NCBI GenBank assembly: GCA_038049695.1
Contig: CP142455.1
Location: forward strand, 22,667,501 to 22,731,500
Origin: Cinnamomum chago
Taxonomy: Eukaryota; Streptophyta; Magnoliopsida; Laurales; Lauraceae
Length of the DNA stretch: 64,000 bases
Direction of reading: 5' to 3'
Below are positions 22,494 through 33,801 of this stretch, one piece after another. Under the pieces are notes generated by a model. The model saw nothing but the letters and a program-made list of their open reading frames with translations, was not told the origin of the DNA and searched no databases. Within the stretch, counting starts at the first letter, position 1. The number at the start of each line of letters is the position of its first letter. Made by a program: the position numbers and the translations under genes.

Positions 22494-23879
22494 ATGCTAG
22501 ACCTTGTAGATTCTTCTAGACCCCTCATTCTTCCTTCTATTGGAGATTTAAACCCTCAATCTAATGAATCTCAATGTGACATAAAAGAAGAAGATTTTAA
22601 TGAAAATGAAGAAGATCTTCAACAAGCCTTTGAGGAATTATATGAATTATCCTTAAAGACTGAAAAGAAAAATAAAAAGTTAAGAGAAGAATCTAAAAGA
22701 CTAAACAAAGAACTAGTCTCTTCAAAAGATGAACTTAGAGAGAAAGAAGAAGTAATAAATTGTTTAGAATCTAAGTTCATGATCTCTTTAAATAATCTAT
22801 CTAACATTCAAGATGAACTAAAAGAATTAAAGATGGATTATGATAATGTCAATAAGGAAAATTTAAATCTAAGAGATCAAATAAAAAGGCAATACAAAGA
22901 CTTTAGCAATTTAGAAGCCAAGTTGATTAAAAGTAAGTTAAAAACCAAAGAACTTGGATCTAATGTTGTTAATGAACTAAAACTTGAATTAAAACTTGCC
23001 AATGAAGAACTAAGCAAATATAAGGAAATTGAAAATGAACTTTCAAAAGTCAAAAATGAAAATTCAATCCTTATAACCAAAGTCACTCAACTTGAAGGGT
23101 ATAAACAAAAGTATGAGTGCAAGTTTACCCAAAGTGAAGAAAGACTTGAAAAATTATTTAAATTGGGTAAATCTCATGGAGATAGGACAAGTCTTGGATT
23201 TAATAGGAATATATCATATGACCCTAAATTCACCAATACTTTTGTGAAAGGTGAGTCCTCTTTCTCTAGCACTCTTTCTCCAATGTCCAAAACTAAATGT
23301 CATTATTGTGGTAAAGTAGGACATTTCAAATTTGAGTGCAAGATAAGAAGAAGCCATGTGTCTAAACCCCTCCTTGAACCCAAAAAGGTAGAATCTAAAT
23401 CTATGAAGGGTAAGACACTAAAAATCAAGAAAGACTCCAAAAAGACTAAACAAGTTAAATCTATTAAAATGGAGTCTCCTAAGATAGATTCTAAGAAGTT
23501 TAAATAAGTTAAACCAAGCTTGAAAGAATCTATGAACAAAAAGCTTCTCAACCTATCTCCCTTATATCAACCCATGAAAGAACTTTTGAATAAAGTAACA
23601 AAGTTAAATCTAAAATTCAAAAGTCAAATGAAGGGAGAATATAAGAAGAAGAGAAAAATGAACAAATCCCCTAAGAAACAAACTCACCAACATCAAAAGA
23701 CTAATCACCAATCTAAGCTAAATTTAGTGAAATCTAAATATCATGGTGATAAGTTCAAATTGAAAATTTATCAAGTTAAATCTCCTTTAGTTGGTGAGAA
23801 TTCCAAACAAGACCTCAAAGTTCAACCCTCTCAAGACCTTAGGTGGATTCCTAAAGTTATTCACTTAGACAAACCTTAA
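22494..23879 (+). pseudogene. gag C-terminal part with coiled coil and CCHC knuckle, split by one stop codon
   Basis: The first open part (22494-23507, 337 residues) starts 112 nt after the PBS. Residues 38-225 form a long Lys/Glu/Leu-rich coiled coil. A zinc knuckle of form CX2CX4HX4C lies at Cys269, Cys272, His277 and Cys282. A TAA at 23505-23507 is followed by a further 124 codons in the same frame (to 23879), Lys/Ser-rich and ending near a RWIPK motif like that at the end of SIRE-type gag. The capsid-like N-terminal half of gag is absent. Whether the stop is a mutation or is read through cannot be told from sequence. Confidence 0.75.
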
Positions 23880-26298
23880 GGCCTTGAACCTCCTTGACCA
23901 ACCTATTCTTTAATAGTTAAATCATATTGTTGGTCATGTTACATTTGCATTTTGTTCCTTCTTAGTTACATTTATTAAAATGCATTGTTTCTTTATGATC
24001 AATTGATTTTGTTTTCATGCACCATTCTTGTTACATATCATGGTTTTCAAAATCTTTTGATTATAATTTCATCATGTTTGATTTGCTTTTTGCACACATA
24101 TGTCTTGCATTGCATTTCTTTACATGATTAATTGATTGTGTTTTTAAAAGCTTTCATAGCTAATTTATTCATGATCAATTGTTGTTGAATCATTTGTGTA
24201 GATGTCATAGTAAGATTATTTGAACAAATGATTTGAATCAATTCAAGTTTTTCCATGGATTCCTAAGTTATACTTTTATATGGAAAATCATTGTTTTGAA
24301 AAATCAACTTGTATGTGTTTCATTTAAGTTATATCTTTTAAAATACAATGTTGAAAATTGATCTTCAAAATCATTCTTTTTATGCTCATTATTGGATTTT
24401 GTTTTTCAAAATGATTTGAAGATTGTTTGAATGGAAATGCACTATAACATCATTAGTTATATTCATCTAAGCATGTTCCATATTCACATTTCCTTTTCTT
24501 TTGGTTTCATTATCTTAGAATTGGAAATGAATGTTGTTTGCATCCTTGCTTATTTGTTTACATTCTTTTTATATGCAAATGACTATTGGTTCCATGTATG
24601 GTTGTGATCTTAGTTACATTTGTAGAAACCATACTAGAACCCAAATCCATCCTCTATGCCTTCTAGTCATTTCTTTTTGGATGGTTATGATGTTGATTCA
24701 TGTTTATTCTCTAAATGATGTCATCCTTGTACATGTTTCAACTTCATAGTAGTGTTCTTGATCATATGAAACTCTTTGAAATCTATTTCTCATATTTCTA
24801 TATGTTTGATGGATATCTTAGATGTTGAATTCATATGATTTTGACACTTTGGAAATTGCATGCATTACAAAGTTATATCCTTTTGCATTGCAATTTCTCT
24901 TGTTCATCACTATGCTTATTAGTTATATCTTTAAAAGTGATGAATATGCATTTATGATGCTTGTTGGGATTTTGGGTTTGTCACATCCTTGCTATTAATC
25001 ATGTTGTCAAATTCAATTGATTTTAATTGGTATAATTTTTCTATTGGTTTGATTTCTTGTGTATGTGATAGACCTTGTGTACATTGGATTGATTTTGATA
25101 GTTATATGTTTACATTCCATGTCACATTCCATTAGCATCATAATGTTCATGATTGCCACCTCTCTTGCTCATATAGGTATATCTCATGACCTCCATATTT
25201 ATGTATTCATAATATTGGTTGGTTATTAGTTGATGTTGGCTTCATGCTTGAATTTCATTTCACTCATCTTGCACTTTAATAAGTCATATTTATTGATTGA
25301 ATGAAATGATTTCAAAACTTACATAGCATATGCTTTCCATAGTTAGATTATTTGATGCTATGATTAATAAACCCCATTTCATCATGGATAGCTCTAATTT
25401 GGATTTTTCCTAATAGTTATATTTTTAAATCCATTTTAGAGTGATTGTGTTTAATAGTCTTATCCTTAAATCTCAATTGGTATTCTTTGTTTTTCCAATT
25501 GATATCCATGATTGCTTTTCACATTAGACCTTACTTTCTTTTGGTAATTTGATCATAATGTGCTCTATAGTTAAATGAATCTAATCCTTTCCTTGAAGTT
25601 GACCCTCATTTGGTTGAACCATCTACTTCTTGAACCAAATAGTTATATCTTGTCAAAAGTTTGACAAAAGAAGAGAATGGATTGAGGGGGAGTGTAAACC
25701 TTCATAGGAAGAATTAGTTTTGATCAAATTCACCCTTGGATTGCCTTTGAGCCCTTAGAGTCTTCTTCCATACATGATAGCCTGTTATGATTATCATTTT
25801 TGATTTCTTTTGTTAACAGGTGCTACTAAAAGGTATTTTCCTTGTTTCATGTGTGTAGGTACCTTTGCAATTTAATGGCAAAGGGGGAGAGAACATTCAA
25901 GCACTCAAAGATCCCCTATTCTTCAAAAGCGGAGAGAGCATTCAAGTTCTCAAAAGGGTGAAGAGAATGTCCAAGCTTCCTAAGGAGAGTTGTGTATGAT
26001 CTTCTACAAGGGGAGAGAATGCATACCTTGCCAAAGGGAGAGAGAGGCATGGTCAAAGGGGGAGAGCAAATAGAAGAAAGAAAGCTTCGAGCTAAAGAAG
26101 ATGCTTGGCCATAGAGAGGAAGATGAAAAGAAAGCTTGAAGATTGATCAAGCACCAAGCATCAAGAAGATTGAAGAAAAGAGCCCAAGAGCCCAAGCTAA
26201 GAGGAGGAGCATCCAAGAAGATTTCAAGACTTGTCCAGCTTAGGGGGAGCTGAAGACTAAGTGTGTAATTTCAATGATGAGTAAGTTGCCATCAAATT
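23880..26298. other. Non-coding interior of the copia-type element
   Basis: This is where pol should be, but no integrase, reverse transcriptase or RNase H motif can be found on either strand. 24260-25650 is T-rich with recurrent AGTTATAT words. 25680-26312 is purine-rich, with repeated AAAGGGGGAGAG blocks such as those found after pol in SIRE-type elements. Two T/C-rich tracts ending in AG (about 25820 and 25858) look like splice acceptors but are not tied to any exon. Confidence 0.7.
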
Positions 26299-26312
26299 GC
26301 AAAGGGGGAGAT
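26299..26312 (+). other. Polypurine tract
   Basis: GCAAAGGGGGAGATT directly precedes the right LTR. Such a tract primes plus-strand synthesis in LTR retrotransposons. Confidence 0.85.
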
Positions 26313-28469
26313 TGTTGGGAATTTTGTATTTGCAATTTGATAGATGCATTTTCACTTTAGCATCATTTGAATTTTCACACTTGCATTGTTTTAGAAAACC
26401 TTGAAATCTGGTTTTATACATGCATTGCTTTTAAGATTTGTAAAAGTATTATTTTATGCATGTTTTGTTTCTAAACTTGGATGCATTGATTTTAGAATTC
26501 AAACTCTTTTGAAATCCTAATTCTTTGAGCATTACTTTTGTGAAATCATATTGAGAATTTAGGTTTTTGCCTTGCATGCATTCATCACTTTCAGAATCAT
26601 CTTTGTATGCATTTTCATATGAAAAGAGTTTTTAGAAATCAAGCTAGCCTTTGGATTTAAAGTTTCGAATCTATTTAGGCTTTGTGTGTTTCATGTTTTT
26701 TAAAACATTTTAAGTTGATTTAAAACATGTTACCAAGCTTGGTTTAGTGGCCCAAAAATCCCCACAAAGAGAAACCTTCAAATATGCAAAAGTTGGGATT
26801 TTTTGTCCCAGGGGGGTGGTCCGGCAGTGTCGCCGGTCGACCGGCCCAGAGGTCCCGGTCGACCGGGAACACTACAGGCCATCTGGCCCCTGGAGCCCCA
26901 ACGGTCATTTTTCTGATCGTTGTATGATCCCGGTCGACCGAGACCTGTTTGCAGGACGACCGAGGACTAGCCGTTGGACTGTTTTTCATTATAAAGTCCA
27001 TTCATTTCCAACCTTCTTAAGGGCTTGAACCATGAACCTTTGAGACCATATTGGAGCCAAAGAAAGGGGAAGAAGTTGGAAAGGCTAGAGGGCTATTTGG
27101 AAATCAAATACTTGAGTTTTAAAAAGGTACATCTTACTAGGGCTGCACAACCGAAAATCCGGTCGGACCGGATTTCCGGTCCGGCTTAAATGAGAGGACC
27201 GGACCGGTCTAAAACGGTCCGATCTGGACCACTTAAGTGGTCCGGACCGGTTTCATTATTTTTTTTTTTCTAAGTTCTTATTTTATTTTTTCATTTTCAG
27301 CCCATTTCCTGCCTCTTTTTCCAGATGTAAGAAGCCAGATCTTCGATTTCACTATGGTATTTGACTTAGGAATTTTATATACTTAAAGTTTTATGTTAAA
27401 AAAATTAAAAAAAAATATTTATTATTAATGCGGTCCGGTCCGGTCCAGACCGGTTTTTAAAAGGTCCGGATCGGACCGGACCGGATATAACCGGTTTTTC
27501 AAATCCGGTCCGGTCCGGTCCGGATTTGTGGTTTTGCGGTCCGGTCCGGTCCGGTCTGCGGTCTGGCTCTGTGCAGCCCTACATCTTACTTATCATTTTG
27601 ATTTCCATTAAAAGTAGAATCAATGCATGTTTAAATCTTTGTATTTTCATTGATGCATGATTTCTAGCTTTTAAAGAGTTGTTTTGCAAACTCATTTTCA
27701 TCATTGGTATATTAGAATGGTTTGCAATCACTCTTATCATAATCACATGTGTTCTTAGACTTTAACATTCATACAACTTGTTTGTTTCATTTCTTCAAAG
27801 TTGTTTGAATCTTTTATGTGATTAGTTTTATCTTCAATCATCATTTTATAAGCTTTGATTTTAAAATGCATCATGCATTCATTTAGGAGCTTCTTTGTAG
27901 AAATTGATTGAAGAAAAGCATTTATACACTTGTGCACACACTTTAGCTTGTTTTAGTGTATGTTTGTAATTTGATTTACACTTTCATATAAGCCTATTTA
28001 GAGGCAAATACATTGCGCTTAAATTGTATCTCTTAGAGTGTTCTTTTGTGAAGACACCTTCTTTGAGAAATCTCTCATTTGTAAAGGTTATTGCTTAGCC
28101 TAAGAAAATCATCTTGTAAAGGTTATTGCTTAGCCTAGAAAAGCACATTGAGAGGTTGTTGTTTAGCCTAGAAAACAACATTGTAAGGGTTATTGCTTAG
28201 CCTAGTAAAAAGCATAAATAGTGGAAATCCGGTGGGGTGATTGAATCACAAGCCGGTAGTGGATGTAGGCATTGAGGCCGAACCACTATAAATCCTTGTG
28301 TTGTGGTGTATGCTTGTGGTGATTCATTTATTAGCTTCCGCATCTTGTTTGATTAATATCATCACTTGTGACTAGTTTATGTTAAGGAATTAAAATTTAT
28401 CTTAATTGGTCATATTTGTAGCACACCCTATTCACCCCCCCTCTAGGGTTAGGATCCTCAGGACTTTCA
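26313..28469 (+). repeat. 3' LTR of the copia-type element, carrying a hAT insertion
   Basis: It begins TGTTGGGAATTTTG and ends CCTCAGGACTTTCA. After the 452 bp due to the hAT element and its duplication are removed it is about 1705 bp, against 1741 in the left LTR. The difference is one 36-bp repeat unit. Confidence 0.95.
27138..27581. mobile_element. Non-autonomous hAT element inside the 3' LTR
   Basis: Perfect 12-bp terminal inverted repeats TAGGGCTGCACA are flanked by a perfect 8-bp duplication CATCTTAC (27130-27137 and 27582-27589). The left LTR has the uninterrupted empty site. Subterminal zones are dense in CCGGTCCGG/GGACCGG words. The 444-bp element has an AT-rich centre and no coding capacity. 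It must be younger than the copia insertion. Confidence 0.95.
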
Positions 28470-28474
28470 CTTGG

Positions 28475-30016
28475 TTTTTTTCTTTTAAATAACTTTTTGT
28501 CGTGGGATTTTCTGTGAAATCTCATTTTTCTGTTGTATTTTTTTATTGCTTATCATTATGAGTTAATTATTTATTTTACTTCCATTGGGTTCTTTAAGTT
28601 CTCTTTGTGAAACTTTTTTATGGATTTTTCTTATTTCTTTTATGGCTTTAGATTTTCATTTTTGAATATTAGATTATCATAAATTTGTTTGGTTCTTCTA
28701 AATTTATGTTATCATTGTATTGTCTATGGATCTTTATTTATATATATTTTTATGGCCTTTTTAATAAAATTTATTTCGTTTTATTTTACATTTATTTTAT
28801 TATTATTTCTCACTTGTGATGGGTTTTTAGTTTTTTTTTTATGATGGGTTTTTTTTTTATTTATTTATAAATTTGTGGGTTCTTTTGTCTTTGCCCTTTT
28901 GTGCTCCATTTTTAAAGTTTTTTTCTCATGAGTGTTTGATTCTTTTAAATTGCTTGCGTTATTGAGTTGATTATGGATTTTCATTTCTATGTTTTATTTC
29001 TATATGTCTTTCAAATTTCATTGGATTTTATTCATAGTTTATATTGTTTGTTTGTTTTGATTTTAATTTTTAGTTTTCTTGATCATTAATCTTCAATTTT
29101 CATGGGATTGTGTTTTTTTTTAAAATTATATGGTATTAGATATTGAATTCTTATGGACTTCTTTTTTTTCTCCTCTCTCAGACTAAAATCTTTTGCATTT
29201 AATTTTAAAGAAACTGATCACAGAGTTTTTTTTTCTTTTTATAAATTTTAATATTATGATTATATTGTTGTTTTTCTAGTGTTACCTGATCTCCAGTGTG
29301 TAGAAAATTTAATATTGTTACAAAATGTGATTAATAACTGAGGTTATAAAAAAAGATTCGCCCAAACCAAATGGTGATTATTATAGTAAATCATAAAACT
29401 AGATAAAAGTAAATGAGGAAGATTACATCTTTGAATCTCCATAAAGTTGACTGGACATGTTTAGGGATTTGGCTCAATCCTACTTTATCCATGTGGTGTT
29501 GTTTTTTGTACCCTATGACCTAAGAGAGAGCTCGCAAACACATGGGAATGTAGCACACTCAAATGGGAAAGAAGCCCACGCAAGTGGAAGAAATCCCACA
29601 TAGGTGGGAAAAGAACATGCACAAGCAGGAAGATGTGACGTACTCGGGGTTTAAATCCTAATTACCCACATGGTGTTGTTAACTTTATATAATCATCTTC
29701 ATTACTTTAAATTCCTCACGATCATATATCATATAAGATAGAGCCAAATGCACAATTGAAGGTGCTCATTATTGCAACTTTGAGGTTGTGGGTTCCAAGT
29801 CAAATCATGTTAGCTAGTTATTTTAAATGAAAATCATTTATCATATATCTATTTCTGACCTGATTATGCCAATATTTGGACCCCATTGTACTTGAACCTA
29901 AAATTTGGACACAAAATGGACCTAATTTCAATTGTGTCTAAAGCAAGGATTCATTATGAGGATCGTTAAAATGTGCTGATCTCCTGCCTTTCATTCAAAT
30001 GTTTGTAATCTCACTG
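28475..30016. other. T-rich intergenic region with a SINE-like fragment
   Basis: No gene is recognisable. About 29745-29830 has a SINE-like piece (GAGGTTGTGGGTTCCAAGTC resembles box B with its upstream context). Confidence 0.4.
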
Positions 30017-30096
30017 CTATTAATTTGGGTCTGCTAACTAGCGTTTTGGAATACACACACACCTATTAATTTGGGTCTGCTAACTAGCGTTCTGGA

Positions 30097-30121
<25 letters not shown>
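30017..30121. repeat. 46-bp tandem duplication followed by (CA)n
   Basis: Two units start at 30017 and 30063, each with TTAATTTGGGTCTGCTAACT and ending in CACACAC. The second runs into a longer CA tract. Confidence 0.9.
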
Positions 30122-30127
<6 letters not shown>

Positions 30128-30149
30128 CCTCACATGGAGTAGTTTCACC

Positions 30150-31354
30150 CTGGGAAGCACGAACAACTCTTCGGGGCCATTGTGTCCGTGTCCGACACGG
30201 TGTCGGACATGGACACGTCAAAAAGAGTATCCTATTTATTTTTTAATATTTTATATTCCGGACATGTTGGGGACACGCTTGGGACATGCTCGGACACGTT
30301 AGGGACACACTTGGGGACATGTTGGCCTCTTTTAATTGGAGAAAAAACTAAAATTAGAGTAAAAAAGAAAAGAAAAGTAGGTTGTTTGTAAAAAGTTATA
30401 ACTTAAGAGGAAAATGAGGCTCTTTTAATTCGTCCATCCAGCCCTAAACGAAAGAGAAAAAACCTCATTCGTCCTTCCAGCCTTAGCGAAAGAAGAAGAA
30501 GAAGAAGAAAGAAAGAAAAGGAAGAAGGAAGAAGAAGATCTATTGCGATACTGCTTCTGCTTCCTTTTTTTGCTAGTGGTATTGGCTTTACTCGTTAGTT
30601 GCGATTTTTTTTGCTGCTGCTCCATTTTTCTTTCCTTGCTGCTGCTTTTTTTTTTTTTTTTCAATTTTTGCTGCGAAAAACATGTTTTTTTTTTTGTTTA
30701 GTTTTTGCTCATGCTGCCCTTTTTTTTTTGGCTCATCAAATCTGTTTTTGCTGTTTGTTGTTTCTATACTAGTATTTTTTGTAATTTCCTATTTTTTTTG
30801 GCTCATCAAATCTATTTGTTGTTTTTGTACTATTTTTTTCAAATCTACTGCTGTTTTTCTGATCATTAGATGTTCTATTTTTGCTGTTTTCTTCTTTGTT
30901 GTGTTCTTGTTCCAAACCTCCTTGATGTTGTTTTTTTTTTCACTGTGAATATGCAAATCTGCAAATGTCCTTGCTACTGATTTTTTTTTTGCTACTATTC
31001 TTTAAATCAAATAATTCTTTTTTTTATTTATCAGCTGCTTCTTCATCTCTGAGTTCCATTCCTGGCTCTAGCTCACACCCCTCCAATGAAGAAGATATAA
31101 ATAAGCTTCTGTGGAAATATGTAACCAAGTTTGAGAAACTTAATGAAGGAAGGGGAAATATTGCAATGGTACACAGGTACTTGGATTTTTATTTATTTAA
31201 TTGGTAAATTGATTACAAAGTTAAAATGATATTATCTTTTTTAGTTATTATTATTATTATTATTAAATATTAACGTGTCCCCGACGTATCCGTGTTCTAC
31301 TTTTTTGAGAAATGCCATGTCGATGTGTCCGTGTCCCGTGTTCGTGCTTCTTAG
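30150..31354 (+). mobile_element. hAT deletion derivative retaining the first transposase exon
   Basis: The ends are CTGGGAAGCACGAACA (30150) and, on the reverse strand, CTAAGAAGCACGAACA (from 31354), matching at 14 of 16. Flanking 8-bp duplications GTTTCACC (30142-30149) and GTATCACC (31355-31362) differ at one base. GTGTCCG/CGGACAC words cluster near both ends. The interior keeps a leader-like region and a short coding piece resembling the N-terminus of plant hAT transposases. The remainder of the transposase is missing. Confidence 0.85.
31035..31207 (+). pseudogene. hAT transposase N-terminal (BED-finger lead-in) fragment
   Basis: After a T-rich tract ending TTATTTATCAG (a plausible splice acceptor) the frame encodes a Ser-rich stretch and then NEEDINKLLWKYVTKFEKL. 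This resembles the D-x-LWKYVTK-x-EK lead into the BED zinc finger of plant hAT transposases. The cysteines and histidines of the finger do not follow, so it is a truncated remnant. Confidence 0.6.
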
Positions 31355-32879
31355 GTATCACCTTGTGACCAACCTGTAATGGAAGTTGATATGAGCGACA
31401 CTAGCTTTTGGAATTCCAAAAGATTATAAATAATTGGGTCTGGACTATAGAACGATTTTGCTATCCAGCAGAAAATCAAATAAAAAAAATTAAGTAATCA
31501 AACTTTAAATCTACTTTTATCAAGAAAAAATGCAATCAACTTTATTAGACATGTCCCATAAAAATTTTATAAAATGATGCCATAAGCCATAGGCAAGTGC
31601 AATACTGAGGCAGGCTAGCAGCTACCAATTTCACAGAAGTACTCTAACTTGTGGAGTTTTTAGACTTACCCCACTGTTAGAGCTACAGTTTTGCTTCAAA
31701 CTATTACCACTAAAATTGGTAATATTGGTAATGGTCCTAGTCAGATTATAAGTGACTAGACCTAGACTCCAAAACATATCAACCCATCTCATCAAACTAC
31801 CTCTTCATCATGTAAATCAAGAAATTATTTCACAAGCTCTCTTGCAATAAAAAATTTCACAGCACTTTTCATGAAGATTTGAGTTAAGCATTTCATTAAA
31901 CAACTTTTTTATCATTTAAATGGAGGGATTGTTTCACAGGCACTTTAAAAAAAATTTACTTCGGCATTTCATCAAACAATTTCTGAATACCCATTTCATC
32001 AAACAGTTTCTGCATACCCATTTCATCAAACAGTTTCTACATACCCATTTCATCAAACAGATTCTATATCAGGTATTAATTAAATCAAGAAATTATTTGA
32101 GAAGCTCTTTCATGCTTTCATGATTTTTTTTATCCTATGAATAAATAAAAAAGAGTATTAGATTGATACATGTTGGATCAACAAGGGCAGAAAACCATAT
32201 TTCATGCTTCTTCCCGTTTTCTTTCTTGTTACGGACGGTCGTTGGTGGCGGGAAAGAAGAAAAACTAAAGCAAAACTACATCTATGTGGGTCCCATGAGA
32301 GAGGTATGAGAAGCCAACAGGTTGCATATCCCCCCTTCATTTGGCAAGCTCATACAGGGATCACTTGTCATGCATCTAAGTGAGGTCCAAAAGCTGTCAC
32401 CATTTCATTCATCTAAGCGAGCCATAGAATCAAGAAGCAGCCAACAACAATCCAAGTGCAGAGAGGAGCATGTGGTTTAGATGTCCTTGAGTTAAGCCCT
32501 AAACAAAGCAACTAGCATTAAATGGGCTCCATAGGTGTGAAGAGAAATTCATCCAAACAACCAGCCACGACATTATGTTGCTCCCTGCTTGATAAAAAAG
32601 AAGATGTGTCCTGCTTGTTCATTTCTCTACACCCCCTCGTGGGGCCCACTCTGTTCCAAGGTGTCGTCATGACCCACTTAGATGTGCCAAATTGAGACAC
32701 CTCTGCTCTCATGTGTCATTTGCATGCAGATTGCAAGTTTACCTCTTTCCTCTCTTTCTTGATTATTCTTACTGCCGCCTTCACTTCTTTCCTCTGAAAA
32801 ATGAGATCAGATTAATATCTTATGCCATTGCTACTCTGCCACCCTTTTTCACAACTACGTGAGGATCGGAAACACACGC
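31355..32879. other. Intergenic region
   Basis: No gene is recognisable apart from the 27-bp tandem repeat listed separately. Short frames have no motif. Confidence 0.4.
31963..32070. repeat. 27-bp tandem repeat, 4 units
   Basis: Units start at 31963, 31990, 32017 and 32044, with core ATTTCATCAAACAGTTTCT. Being a multiple of three it yields a repetitive HFIKQFLHT-type peptide in one frame, but there is no evidence of a gene. Confidence 0.9.
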
Positions 32880-33012
32880 ATGATCTATTAGACAATCACA
32901 CAATCAATTCACGAGACACAAATTTACGTGGTTCGGCAAGATTGCCTACATCCACGGGAGATTCACAGTGTTCACTATTATTAGAGATTCCCGCAAGAAT
33001 ACAAGCACTCAC
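32880..33012. mobile_element. Copia-like LTR fragment
   Basis: It contains AATTTACGTGGTTCGGCAAG followed by ATTGCCTACATCCACGGG, a sequence I recognise as widespread in plant copia-type elements. It appears cut off at about 33012 by the next sequence. No ends or duplications are visible. Confidence 0.4.
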
Positions 33013-33801
33013 TGTTGTAGACACCTCATTTTGACACCCTATGAGGGATGATTCAGTCCACTCTACTTAATGATGCCCTGATTAGGTCTCAGTAAAAAAT
33101 CACTTATCAACTCTAGACCCCTGATCACCACGGGAGTTGGCTCATTGCGATCTACTCGTCAAGGGCTTTCCGTCCATATATAGAACTCCGAAACCCAACG
33201 GACGGATAAAAAAATCATGGCAGCGGGCCCCACACTCCAAAGGCGTCTGCATGAAAAATCACCTATAATTTCCAGACCTCTGACCGCCATGAAAGTCAGC
33301 TCATCGTAACCTACTCGCTGAGAACTTTTCACCGATGTGTAGAATGTCGAAATCCGGTGAGCAGATCAAAATGTACGAAGCTTAGGCCCCAATGATGAAC
33401 CTGACCCAATCCAACCCATTAAACCGAGCCCAAACCCATCTAACCTGAACCCAATCCACCTGAACCAAAACCTGAAGCCCAAATCTCACCCAGACCCAAC
33501 CTAAACCTGACCCGACCTCACCTTACCCATGACCCAGGACCTGGCCTAGTTTACATGGCCCATCACTTGGATAAGCAATGGAGAGTCCCACAGATTTGGG
33601 AATGAGGGTCCCAGATCCCGATCTCTCTCAAACCCCTCATAAACCCAGTCGCTTCTCTCTATCACACCCATGTGCAGATCCCATACCTCTGACCCATCAT
33701 CCCCTCTCCTTCTCATCATCTCCATCTCACAACCTCGTCACCACATCACCATCCCTTTCGATCCTCTTCCCCTGCGCAGAACAGCCACCTCAGATCCATA
33801 T

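Larger units (their letters stand above)
20627..28469 (+). mobile_element. Non-autonomous copia-type LTR retrotransposon (gag-only, SIRE-like)
   Basis: Two LTRs (20627-22367 and 26313-28469) bound a 3.9-kb interior. The 5-bp target duplication CTTGG is perfect (20622-20626 and 28470-28474). The PBS (TGGTATCAGAGC) follows the left LTR and a purine tract (AAAGGGGGAGATT) precedes the right LTR. The only coding sequence is a late-gag fragment with a coiled coil and CCHC knuckle. No integrase, reverse transcriptase or RNase H is visible. The LTRs differ by about 1% by eye, apart from one repeat-unit change and a nested hAT element, so the insertion is young. Movement would need proteins from a relative. 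The SIRE-like assignment rests on LTR ends and gag style. Confidence 0.9.

Noticed and set aside
26004..26216. Minus-strand frame of 70 codons inside the copia element
   Set aside because: It arises from purine-rich repeats upstream of the polypurine tract and has no motif.
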